Source: Chrysoporthe austroafricana (lineage: Eukaryota; Ascomycota; Sordariomycetes; Diaporthales; Cryphonectriaceae). From it: a stretch of DNA of 64,000 nt. A program made the position numbers and the translations under genes. This document shows positions 1 to 9,747 of the stretch, piece by piece. The stretch's first letter is position 1. Every line of letters begins with the position of its first letter. The stretch is from assembly GCA_001051155.2 (NCBI GenBank), contig JYIP02000005.1:1612001-1676000 (forward strand). Direction: 5' to 3'. Under the pieces are notes generated by a model that saw nothing but the letters and a program-made list of their open reading frames with translations, had not been told where the DNA came from and made no database searches.

Positions 1-33
1 GCTCACCGGCATGCTCACCGGCGCTCTGCTGCC

Positions 34-2310
34 ATGTCCAGCCACGATCTCAACAACGTGCTTGGTCTCAACTTACCCAAGAACCCAGGGGAGCCATCCA
101 GGGGCAACAGTGCGCCGTCGAGCCCATCCGGCCCAGAGCTCAACAAGCACTTCTCGTTCCCGCTGCTGCGTCCTGCAGACGTGCATCACCAGGCAGAGAA
201 GACCCCTGTACAGCAGCCCAGTGAGCTGGCGCCGGACGAAGTAGAGGTCTCGCCCCTCGCGACAAGCGAGCCCGCCCCAACTGAGCGGAAATCGTTTGGC
301 AAAGCTAGAGTTGGATTCTCAGACACGCTTGAGTTTATCCCTAGGCCGCTCTCGCTGGTGTCCAGCGATGCTTCTAGCACTGCGACAGTACGACCTGGCC
401 ACTCAGTCTCTGGCAGCATCTCGTCGATCATCTCCATCTCCAATTCCGTCATTTTCGAGGAGTCCACCGCGCCCTTGGAACTGACTCCGTCAAAGGCTGG
501 ATCGGACTCCAGACCCAGCACTGCTGGTGCGGTTCTCGATCGGACGCAGAGCCAAGCCGAGCAAGGCTCGGATGCCAACCCTAAGAGGCGGGGCTCCATG
601 CCCTTACTGATGGATTTCTCTCTGCCCGCTCCCGAGGTTTCTTCGGCGGACCCTAGCCCAACTAAATATTCCAAGAAGTGGTCCTTCTTCGGCTTGGAAC
701 ATTTCTCTGGCTCAAACTCACCTGCTAAATCTCGCCCTTCTAGTCTAAGTTCTGGTGAGGCCCCAAAGGATACTGACGTGGACTCTCCGCCTGCCGATAA
801 ACGGAAAGATGTGAGATCCGAAGAGGTTCAGGTTCCTGAGGTGAAAGTAGCAAAGAAGAAGAAGTCTGGGAAGAAGCAGAGGAAGGTCAAGAAGTGGGCA
901 GGCTCCATCCTCACTAGGCCCAAGGAACACTCCGGAAAGGGCAAAAAGGCTGTCCGCCGTGGTCCGACACCGCCTCCGCCGCGGCACAACGCTGAAGACG
1001 ATGAGGACAATGTCTCCGACTCTACTGATACCAAGAGCGAACCGTCTATGCCCACTGTGATGATCACAGAATTGGATGATCAGTACCAGGGAGGTGTGGA
1101 AGCGTGGAAACCACCCAGGCCGTTCACGGAAGACGACACGTCACTTCCTATGATCGATCTTGATGCTGCTCTGGGCCCTTTTAACACACCTTTGCCACGT
1201 AACGCGGAGTGGGAAGCGGCTCAAAAAGCCGGTGGCCTGATGAAGCGGCAACTGCACAGTGCCGCTGGAATGAGTCGATTTTCTGGACCAGGCATGCACT
1301 ACGTTCACCACCAGCGAGCCCAAAGCTCGCCTGAGATGCCGCCATTCGAGTTTCGTCGCGGGATCAACAGGTTTGGCAGCAGTTCTACGATGGCGGATGT
1401 GTTCGAGGAGGATGAGGAGGGCGACTCAGATGATGGCCAGGAGACTGGTTCATCCACCCCTCAGCCTGAATCGGTCGGTCCAAGGGACAGCGAGGCCTCG
1501 AGCATGAGTGGTTTCTTCTCCGCGCGCGCCTCGGCGGAGAGGTTAGCGGAATGCGATGCCACACTGGTGGCGAAGCGGAAGGGCAGCGACCCGGAGGACA
1601 ACAAGCCGCAACGGACAGCCAGCATGAAGTCGAGGACTTCGTTGACCTCGTTACAAGAGCAAGTGATAGAGGAGGAGCCCGTCTCGCCATCCTTCAGGAC
1701 AGTTGAGTTCGGCGGGCCCGTGCAGCAGAGATTCATCACTGTTCCCGACTCGCCGATGTCCTCACCAGTCAGCCCGAGAGCACCACTGGAGAGCAGCTCC
1801 TCGCACACAACCGCATCGTCTCTGGCTCCGATCAGCCCATACTCGACCACAGCGTCGTCTTCTTTCCCTTCGCCTCGATCGCCTCTCCTCTACGACGGCA
1901 ACATTATCTCTACCGCCCCGTCTTCGGTCACGGACGACAGCTTCCAGTCGCTTCTCATGGGCGAGCCAGGACCCGAAGTCCGGAAATCTCTTGACGTTCC
2001 TTCGCTTGCCAGCAGCCACTCGACGCAAGCAAGAGAAAACTTGTTTGCCCAGCAGGCGGCGCAGCTGAGCCGGCCGCTGGCACCCGGCGAACGGCCGGCG
2101 TCGTTTAGTGTGATAGGCTTTGGCGGCCGGAGAGGCAGCCTGGCCAGCCTCAGCCGGCTCATCAGCAGCTCCCATGGCGAGCGGAGCAAGCTGTCGCTGG
2201 AGGTCTCGTACAACAGCGACTCTGAGAAGAAGTCGAAGGAGGGGAAGCCGAAGCGGCGGCTCAGCCGGATGATGCAATTCTGGAAGACCAAGGAGAACGC
2301 TCGGGCGTAG
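34..2310 (+). CDS. Serine/proline-rich basic hypothetical protein (5' end uncertain)
   Basis: This is a single open frame of 758 codons from an ATG at 34 to a stop at 2308-2310. The frame stays open back to base 1, so the true start, or an upstream exon, may lie outside the window. I recognise no catalytic domain. The protein is mostly low complexity: long Ser/Pro-rich stretches, acidic patches (for example residues about 450-470) and a lysine-rich block near residues 270-300 that looks like a nuclear localisation or nucleic-acid-binding segment, followed by a short proline run (PTPPPPR). The C terminus is basic (KRRLSRMMQFWKTK). Codon use and the unbroken length argue for a real gene. A cytoskeletal, signalling or nuclear scaffold role is possible, but the sequence does not decide it. 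Confidence 0.75.
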   Translation: MSSHDLNNVLGLNLPKNPGEPSRGNSAPSSPSGPELNKHFSFPLLRPADVHHQAEKTPVQQPSELAPDEVEVSPLATSEPAPTERKSFGKARVGFSDTLEFIPRPLSLVSSDASSTATVRPGHSVSGSISSIISISNSVIFEESTAPLELTPSKAGSDSRPSTAGAVLDRTQSQAEQGSDANPKRRGSMPLLMDFSLPAPEVSSADPSPTKYSKKWSFFGLEHFSGSNSPAKSRPSSLSSGEAPKDTDVDSPPADKRKDVRSEEVQVPEVKVAKKKKSGKKQRKVKKWAGSILTRPKEHSGKGKKAVRRGPTPPPPRHNAEDDEDNVSDSTDTKSEPSMPTVMITELDDQYQGGVEAWKPPRPFTEDDTSLPMIDLDAALGPFNTPLPRNAEWEAAQKAGGLMKRQLHSAAGMSRFSGPGMHYVHHQRAQSSPEMPPFEFRRGINRFGSSSTMADVFEEDEEGDSDDGQETGSSTPQPESVGPRDSEASSMSGFFSARASAERLAECDATLVAKRKGSDPEDNKPQRTASMKSRTSLTSLQEQVIEEEPVSPSFRTVEFGGPVQQRFITVPDSPMSSPVSPRAPLESSSSHTTASSLAPISPYSTTASSSFPSPRSPLLYDGNIISTAPSSVTDDSFQSLLMGEPGPEVRKSLDVPSLASSHSTQARENLFAQQAAQLSRPLAPGERPASFSVIGFGGRRGSLASLSRLISSSHGERSKLSLEVSYNSDSEKKSKEGKPKRRLSRMMQFWKTKENARA

Positions 2311-3909
2311 ATTTCCCAATATGACTGACTGATCGACCATCTATCTGGTGCTTGAGATAGCCCCGGATCTGCAGTGTTTCACACAACTCATGAACTCGGC
2401 GTTTTTACAGCAGCGAATGCGATATTTGCACAAGGAGAGGAATGGATTGTATGCTAGCAAGTCCTTTACACACAATTTGAGTCCTCTCGACACAAACACA
2501 CACACAGACACACACACGAAATCATCAACCAACTCATGATCTGGACCATGGTCCACGGTGTTCTTCGATTCTACGGTCAACACTTGACACACAGAGTTTA
2601 CAAAAAGCTGGGGAGGGAGATGGATTGACCAAACAGCGTCAAATGAGATCATCGCCGTGACGACGGGACCGGGGGGCGGGGCGAGGGGAGGGGAGGGACA
2701 GACAGCACGCGGGTGCGCACGTACCGGCGAGCGCACCGCCCTCCTCATCTCGCTTTCTGGCCTGTCAAGCGGCTGGTGGGGAGGGATATCATCATCATCC
2801 CCGGCACCCATGTGCGGTGCCTTCTTTTTTCAGACATGACTTGCATGGGTCGAAACCCGGATACGCAGAGTTACGTAGAGACATAATAATGAATGATGTA
2901 TAAATTTCATCGGGACGCGTTCGTACTCGCGAGAGAGTGAGATGAGAGGTTGGCAGCCAGCGCGCGCTCGGTCCAGGCGCTGATTGTTGATGATGATTTA
3001 GTTGCATAAGCTCTCTGTCTACCCCAGATCTCACAGCACCGCCTTTCAACCTCTACCCTCTCTTCACAAGGGTGTCTTTATATGCAGATGCTACGGTGGC
3101 TCTTAGGAGGACATATATCACGCAGGCACCCCCCATGCCCAGGGCACTCGAGGGCGGAATCGAGATCGTCCAAATACGTCCAACTATTGAAGGGGGGGAT
3201 TGCGAGGGTTTTTCTCCCAATCAGGCCCCCGACACTGGACCTGCCGTATTGTATATATACGACATTTGAAGGGGCCGCCTCTGGATCCGTGTGGAGGCAA
3301 TCATCGATCAATCAATCAATACCCCGACCTCAGGGGTCCCAAGATGGAAGATGATGGGACCCGGGAGGATGCAGCGCAGGGAGTTTGTTTTGGTTTGGTC
3401 GTGGGTTCGTGGGGGGGAGCAAAAGACCCGCTTGACCTGCTTTTGCGGGGGCCAGTGGGGGGAGGTCCACCGTACTACTTATACTTAGTATACGCTCTAA
3501 TAGTACGGGAACGGGGAATTACTACGCCACGTAGCCAAGCCGCTGCCAGCCCAGCCGCCTCGCCTCTCGCTCGCTGGACGAGAGGGCGTGCCTCGGCTCC
3601 GGGGCGCCGCCTGCGTTCGGCCCAAGCTTTTGGGGCTCACCAGCGCGCACGCGCCCGGCCTGGGATCATGCCCTCGCTCGCTCGCGTGAAGCTTCTCGCT
3701 TCGGAGCCGGCGGCCATCGAGACGACAAGACATACACGCACACAGACACATACGAGATCCCACTGGACCCCTACATGGGAGCAGCACGGATCCAGACACG
3801 GCGACGCCAGTAGTAGGAGAAACCACCTCACGGAGCTACGCCCGAACCTAACCACCCCCCCTCCAAACCAGCCCTATCAGACCAACATCACCGATCCTGC
3901 GGCGACCCG
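2311..3909. other. Intergenic region upstream of PEX4
   Basis: About 1.6 kb separates the stop of the first gene from the PEX4 ATG. It contains a short CA-rich microsatellite near 2497-2520 and G-rich runs near 2665-2700 and 3190-3205. Open frames here overlap one another, are short or low complexity, and match nothing I know. I see no gene; it presumably holds the 3' UTR of the first gene and the PEX4 promoter. Confidence 0.6.
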
Positions 3910-4120
3910 ATGTCCGGCTCCTCGTCGCGCAGCGCGGCCAAGCGCCTCATCAGGGAGCTCGAGGCCTGGCGGGCCGAGGCGCCGGACGAGAAGGGCATCG
4001 AGCGGCTGGGCCCGATCGACGAGAGCGACCTGCTCACCTGGGAGGCCGTGATCAACGGCCGGGGCGTCGGAGGAGGCTACGATGGTGCGTGCAGTTCCAA
4101 GTCGCTCTCCCCACCGGCCC

Positions 4121-4162
<42 letters not shown>

Positions 4163-4701
4163 CTGTCCCCCCCTCCCATATCTTATTCACCCCTCCTCCT
4201 CCCCTCCCCCTTCTCCTCTAACTCCTTTTCAACCCCCCCTCCCCCCCCTTTTCGACAAGAGAAGGGGTAGGACGGGGGGAGAGCCAAGACAAAAGAAGAG
4301 AGAGAGAAAAAAAAAAAAGGAGGGATAGCTAGCACAGGACTGACCCGGCGCGACCGGCGCACCCACCACCAGAAGGCCGCTGGCTCCTCTCGATCCTCCT
4401 CCCGCCCAACTACCCCCTCGCGCCGCCCCGCGTGCGCTTCATCACGCCCATCGTGCACCCCAACATCAGCCTCGACACGGGCGAGATCTGCCTCGACCTG
4501 CTCGGCGACGCCTGGACCCCGGCCTACAGCGTGCTCGAGACCGTGCGCGCCGTCCGCGCCGGCCTGCTGCCCCACCCGGCCGTCGACTCCCCGCTCAACG
4601 TCGACGCCGCCGCCCTGCTGCGCGACGGCGACGTCCTCGGCGCCCGCCGCCTCGTCGAGCTGTGGTGCAGCGGTGAGGGCGGCCGGTATGGCGGCCTGTG
4701 A
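3910..4701 (+). CDS. PEX4: Peroxisomal ubiquitin-conjugating enzyme E2 (Pex4-like)
   Basis: Two exons, 3910-4084 and 4373-4701, encode 167 residues. The 288 nt intron starts GTGCGT and ends at the AG of 4371-4372. The phase-1 join gives the unbroken motif GYDEGRW, as expected in an E2 fold. E2 hallmarks follow: a YPLAPP segment (residues 72-77), HPN (87-89) and the catalytic cysteine Cys98 in GEICLDLL. The WTPAYSVL segment and C-terminal RRLVELW resemble filamentous-fungal Pex4 rather than general E2s. Pex4 with its membrane anchor Pex22 monoubiquitinates the import receptor Pex5 at the peroxisome so it can be recycled to the cytosol. The N terminus (KRLIRELEAW) is the usual E2 helix 1. The CT/GA-rich intron is described separately. 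Confidence 0.9.
4122..4158 (+). repeat. (CT)n microsatellite inside the PEX4 intron
   Basis: A run of CT dinucleotides lies just 3' of the PEX4 donor site. A pyrimidine-rich stretch follows, and a complementary GA/A-rich tract lies near 4290-4318 before the acceptor. Confidence 0.9.
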
Positions 4702-5498
4702 GGCCGGCCTGCGAGGGGGGCTGAGGCTGGCCGGGGGGGGGCAGCGCAGATCGTGAGGTTGGGGGTTGGCTCTGCTGCGGAGGGAGGAATCTGGGATTTG
4801 GTTACGGGGACGATGAGGGCAATGGCGAGTATAGGAGCATCTGGTCTCGGGGTTCGGTTTCTATGGGCAAGGGATCTATCTGTTCGGGCATAGCATTCAT
4901 TGGTGTATGTATCAAAACGACGTGGTCGGCTTCGGACCGCTGGGAATCCGAGAATGACAGGACTGAGCACGCTTGAGGAGACAGGGCTGGTGAGACAGCC
5001 GCTGGAATGTAACGATGTCATGATCAAACATACCGAGTAAGGCTCTAATGCTGTTTGCGCCTACCGTCCCGAGCTGTATCCCAAAGCCAAACGCCCCCCG
5101 AAGGCTGCTGTACACCTCGTGTATTATCGTACACGCACAAAAAGAGGCAGCCTAGCTCCTGTCCGTTCCCGGACAGCTGTCTCCCCCATCTGCCAGCTTC
5201 CCATCTATGCCCTTTTTTTGCGGCCCCAACTCCCTTCCCGCCTCCTTGGTCCGCTGTCGCGCCCAAGCCGCCCTTCTGCGCATGGAAAAGTCATTATGCT
5301 GTACTGCCAAAGTCGAATTACCCCCTGGTATCCTGACATGTGCCTTTCGCCCCAACATTTCGTTGTCCTGGGACGTTTAATTCTGGAAGAGACCGGCCTA
5401 CGGCCTTCGAGGTAGCGCAGCGACGACGGAGGACGGTCGGCTGGCCACTGACGATAATCTTAAAAGCTGATGTAATTCGAAGGGTATCCGGCCGGGTA
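4702..5498. other. Convergent intergenic region PEX4 / MNN9
   Basis: About 800 bases hold the 3' ends of PEX4 (plus strand) and MNN9 (minus strand). Open frames are overlapping and unconvincing, and I see no additional gene. Confidence 0.6.
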
Positions 5499-6702
5499 TC
5501 ATTCGTTGTAGTGGTAGACCTGCGCAGGTAGTCGATTAGCAACATTGTCATACAGGTACACCGCGAAGAGAGTCGCTACTTACGAGATAGTTCGGCAAGC
5601 CAGTCGAAGCCCAGCCAAGTCGTCTCGCCATCTTCGCAAAGCCCTCGGTCTCGATCAGATGGTAGAAAGCAAAGGGAGGGAACATGGCCCCGTCTCGGTG
5701 GACGTCTGCCTTGACCAGAACTGCCGTGCCGCCGATCCCGTCCAACTCTACCTCCATGTGTTTGTCCGCGCGGTCGTCGTACATGTAAGCCATGAGCGCC
5801 CGGAACGTCGCCATGTCCGCGTAGCCCTCCAACAGGATGTCGTCCTTCTTCATCTTGGAGGCGAGCTCCTCCGCGGTGGGGCTGTCCTTCCAGTTGTTGA
5901 AGTCGTAGGGCCTCTCGGCCATGGCGCGCTTCTCGTCGTCGTAGTACTTCTGGAAGCAGTTCGGGACAACGATCGGCTTATCGTGCATGGCGAGGTCCTG
6001 TATGAGGTTGGGTGGGGTCTCGACGATATCGGCGTCCAGCCACAGGACCCAGGATACCGATGGGCCCAGCGTCGTGAACAGGAGCGAGTTGCGCGCCTTC
6101 GACATGGCGGCGCGCCGCGGCTTCTGGTTCTGCATCTTGTGCCTCTCGCTCTCGTCCTGCGAGGCCAATGGCGGATCGAAGTCCTGCCTCAGGATGATGA
6201 TGCTCTTAAAGCGGTCCTTCTCTGCGGCCGACTTCTGCGTCTTCGAGATTTGCGCCTGGAGGAGGGACGTCGCCTCGTTGCCCTCCTTGTTCTTGGGCAG
6301 GATGAAGCCGAGCGTGATGAGCTGGTGCGGGTAGGTAAGCCTCATCAGGTTGTCCCAGTACTCCTGGTAGAAACGCGCCATCGGGGTGAGGATCAGGACA
6401 TTCTCGTTGTTCTCGATGGGGTTCGGAGATATCGTGACATTGTTGAGGTTGTAATGGATCACGGGCGGTGGCGCGGTCCTGCCATTCTTGTTCGTCTTTG
6501 GCTTCCGGAAGGGTGAGGTCGGGGGGGACAGCGGATGAGAGGCCACGATAGGCTTCTTGACGTGAGCGGAGGAGATGCTGCCGCCGACAGTGCCAGACGG
6601 AGACATGAGGAAATAGAGGATGAAGATGCACAGGACCGCACCAATGGCGAGCGTCACCGGATTCGTCTTCTTGAGACGGACAGGGCCCATGGGTCGCGCC
6701 AT
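5499..6702 (-). CDS. MNN9: Mannan polymerase subunit Mnn9 (Anp1/Mnn9/Van1 family, GT62)
   Basis: Minus-strand gene with exons 6702-5584 and 5519-5499, giving 378 residues. The long exon would run into a stop at 5548. However, a 64 nt intron (GTAAGT...GCGCAG, 5583-5520) joins it to a six-codon last exon that supplies the family's conserved C terminus, LPNYLVYHYNE. It is a type II Golgi membrane protein: short basic N terminus, one membrane anchor at residues about 14-33, a Pro-rich stem, then the GT domain with ILTPMARFYQEYWDNLM and the metal-binding DAD at 223-225 (SWVLWLDADIVE). RDGAMFP and HLIETEGFAKMA are also typical. In yeast, Mnn9 works with Van1 or Anp1 in complexes that extend the alpha-1,6-mannan backbone of N-glycans. 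Similarity is closer to Mnn9 than to Anp1 or Van1 as I remember those proteins. Confidence 0.9.
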
Positions 6703-7514
6703 GATGGGCTAGACGTGCTCTCGACACTCGACTCTTGTCTCGCAGGCCAGAAGCTGGAAGGCGGTGGCAAACAGGAGCAACAGCGTAGAGGCGATCTCTA
6801 CTTTGATCTGCCGACTGGCCTGTGGCGCCCTCAATCCATCAACGGTGGGCTGGCTCGACGTGGATCGGGAGGAAGGGAGGGAGAGATATATTCGACGCCT
6901 GGAGAGCCGCCAGAAGCAACCGTCAGAGCTGGCACGGGCGCGGGAGAGAGCCTCTGTCTCCGCAGGCTTGCTTGCGTGCTGCGTCCTCGGACCGACGTTA
7001 TCAGCCGCAGTGAGGTTCGTGTGGCTGAGGATGCGCGTCGCTGGGGGTGGCAGGAGGACGAGGGGACACGATGTGTGCTGAGCTCATCAGCAGTCGAGGG
7101 TCAAAATTGTCGCTGCAATTGGAACTCAGGCCTGGATAACACATGCAAGTTATCCAGAACAGGGGGGAGAAGCGAGGTGTCAGTACGGAGTACCTACTGT
7201 AGGCTAGCAGGTGGATAGGGTTAGGTCAGCCATTCTGGTTCCAGCATAGTGCATACTGTATCCAGTAGTGGGATGGACCCCTGAACGCAACCGACAGCTA
7301 TGGCCTGCAGGGGTGCGGTGCACCCATTGACCTCGACGATCACCATGAGACTACTTCCAAGGACGAACTATCAAACTGTCATCACAATCCTTCTCTCGTA
7401 CCTGCATTCCCTGCACAGCAACAGCATTCTGTCGTGCCCATCTCGATCAGGTGACCCTGTGCCGCTCTTTTTAGCAAGCTTTTTCATTCTCAATGCCATT
7501 ACTTATGACCCAGC
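6703..7514. other. Divergent promoter region MNN9 / ALG12
   Basis: About 810 bases lie between the MNN9 start (minus) and the ALG12 start (plus). The region probably holds both promoters. Two overlapping plus-strand open frames are present but resemble nothing and start antisense inside MNN9. Confidence 0.6.
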
Positions 7515-9454
7515 ATGAAACTGCCTGGTAAGTCCCACACCGACATAAGCTTACAGGTTAAAGGCGATGGCGCTGAGGATATCTTCTCTACAGATTTTGC
7601 TCTCAGCCTGCTCATTTTAGCAGTGGTGTTCTCGCACCTGATAGCCGCTCCATACACAAAGGTCGAGGAGTCGTTCAATATACAAGCCACCCATGATATC
7701 TTGGTCTATGGTGCCCCTGGTTTCTTCACCTGGGGCTCTCTCCGCTCGGCTCTCACGCAGAAGCTCGCAAGCTTCGATCATGTCGCCTTCCCAGGAGCTG
7801 TGCCAAGGACATTCATCGGGCCACTCATCCTAGCAGAATTCAGCCGGTACATCGTGCCCATCGTCGGGTTTGAGCATGCCCAGCTCGTTGCAAGGGGCCT
7901 GCTTGGCTGTCTCAACGCCTCAGCGCTCATCTTCTTCAAGAACCAGATCCACAAGGCATGTGGCCCTGCAGCTTCACGGTGGTATGCTGTCCTGCAGGCA
8001 AGCCAGTTCCACATCATGTTCTATGCTTCTAGGACACTGCCGAACATGTTTGCCTTTGGGCTAAGTGAGTATTCGACCTACATCCTGGGATATCGAAAAG
8101 CCCTCTCTGCCAAGAGGCTAATAGTATCATATTAACAGCGACTTTTGCCTTCGGACTCCTGCTACCATCCAACAATGTAGCCAGGACCAGTGGCAGGATC
8201 AAACTTTCTTTGATGCTGTTCGTCTTTTCTGCCGTCGTGTTTCGGTCTGAGGTGGCTCTGCTGCTGGCATTCAATGCATTCTGGCTGCTCATCGTCCCCC
8301 TATCCTCACTGGGCCAAATGATACCCCCTTTTGCAGTCTCGTTCATACTGGCTCTTGCTGTGTCCATTCCCGTGGATTCCTACTATTGGCAGAAGTGGCT
8401 GTGGCCAGAGCTATGGGGATTCTACTACAACGTCGTTCAAGGTTCCTCATCGAACTGGGGAACCTCACCGTGGTACTACTACTTCACATCTGCCCTGCCA
8501 AAGCTGCTGCTCAATCCAGTAGCTATCCTCTGCATTGCGGTTGCCTTCTACTTTCCAGCATACAGCCGCATGGCACAGCGTCTGGTCATCCCTAATCTCA
8601 TCTTTGTGGCCATCTATTCCCTGCAGCCACACAAAGAAGCCCGCTTCATCTTCTACGTTGTCCCACCCCTGACAGCCGCCGCAGCCCTCGGTGCTACCAA
8701 CCTCACAACCGCCTCAACCCCGAAGGACAAGGAGCACAAGAAGGATGGCGGCACCACTCTCAAGAGAATCACCACGCTGCTCCTCATATCATCTGTCTTC
8801 GGCACCTTCCTCATCAGCACAGGCATGCTTCTCGCCTCCAGCCTCAACTATCCCGGCGGCGAGGCCTTGATCGCCTTGAATGCCATCGTCCGCAGCGACC
8901 AGACCACCATACCCTCGGCGCTGGTGACGGTGCACGCCGACGTGCTCAGCTGCATGACGGGCGTCACGCTATTTGGCGTCGCGGGCGGGGACAATGTCCC
9001 AACGCGGCACAACTTCGTCAACGACGCGGGACTCGTGGTCGCGGAGACCAGCGATGGGAGCGAGGAGAAGCCTTCGGCATGGCTGACACTCGATAAGACT
9101 GAGGATGAAGGTGTGTTGAGCGACCCCAACTTCTGGCTGCGGTTCGACTACCTGCTCATGGAGGACCAGTCCGCCGTCAAGGGCGGGCAGTGGGACACCA
9201 TCGCGGTGGTCGAGGGGCTAGCCGGCACCGAGATCCTGAGACCTGGAATCGAGCCCCAGCAGGCTGAGCCCGTGGGCGTGCAACGCGTTGGCAGCGCCGC
9301 TCGGTACGCCGCGCTGCGGGACCGGGTCCGCCAGCTGACGGGAGGGTGGTGGGCCGGACCGCGGCTGGCGCCCAAGATCCACATCATGAAGCGCGTGAAG
9401 GAGACTGCCGCCGAGGCGGACCTGGCTGCGAGGCAGACCGTGGCCGTTGCATAG
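7515..9454 (+). CDS. ALG12: Dolichyl-P-Man:Man7GlcNAc2-PP-dolichol alpha-1,6-mannosyltransferase (Alg12, GT22)
   Basis: Exons 7515-8064 and 8139-9454 (74 nt intron, GTGAGT...AACAG, phase 1) encode 621 residues. This is a multi-spanning ER membrane protein. The first luminal loop carries the GT22 signature YTKVEESFNIQATHD, followed by FPGAVPRTFIGPL, both characteristic of Alg12. A QPHKEARFIFYVVP segment matches the conserved HKE-R-F motif of the family. At least seven hydrophobic segments are visible. Alg12 adds the eighth mannose (alpha-1,6) to the lipid-linked oligosaccharide in the ER lumen, using dolichyl-phosphate mannose, before transfer to proteins. The 28 residues before the first membrane segment are poorly conserved, so the start is the least certain point. 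It converges with the MoCo sulfurase gene, with 293 bases between their stops. Confidence 0.92.
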
Positions 9455-9747
9455 GAGCACTGCGTCGCGCTTCTCTTCGTCGATCTTATTTGTGCGGCCA
9501 TCGTGTTGGTCGATGGCTGACATGTACCTGCTGTCGCACCTCTCTGAAGTATGGAAGAGGAGTTGGACAAGTCGATCATGACAAAATTTGTGTACGATCT
9601 AGTTGAATGCGCATTGGGACATATGGGGCAGGACGTCATGGCAGATCACGGTTCATGATTAAAGATGCATCCGCAAGGCGTCTAGGGGTTGAAAGAAGGG
9701 GCCAGTTTTCGTGTCGGATTATTTGAATTTAATGCTTTACCGCTCGC

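Noticed and set aside
3200..4051. 283-codon plus-strand frame upstream of and overlapping PEX4
   Set aside because: It is in another frame than the clear PEX4 exon, has biased Arg/Pro composition and no domain.
5545..6516. 323-codon plus-strand frame
   Set aside because: It is the antisense shadow of MNN9 exon 1.
7528..7556. GTAAGT...TTACAG pair right after the ALG12 start
   Set aside because: It spans only 29 bases, below any workable fungal intron, and removing it would break the frame.
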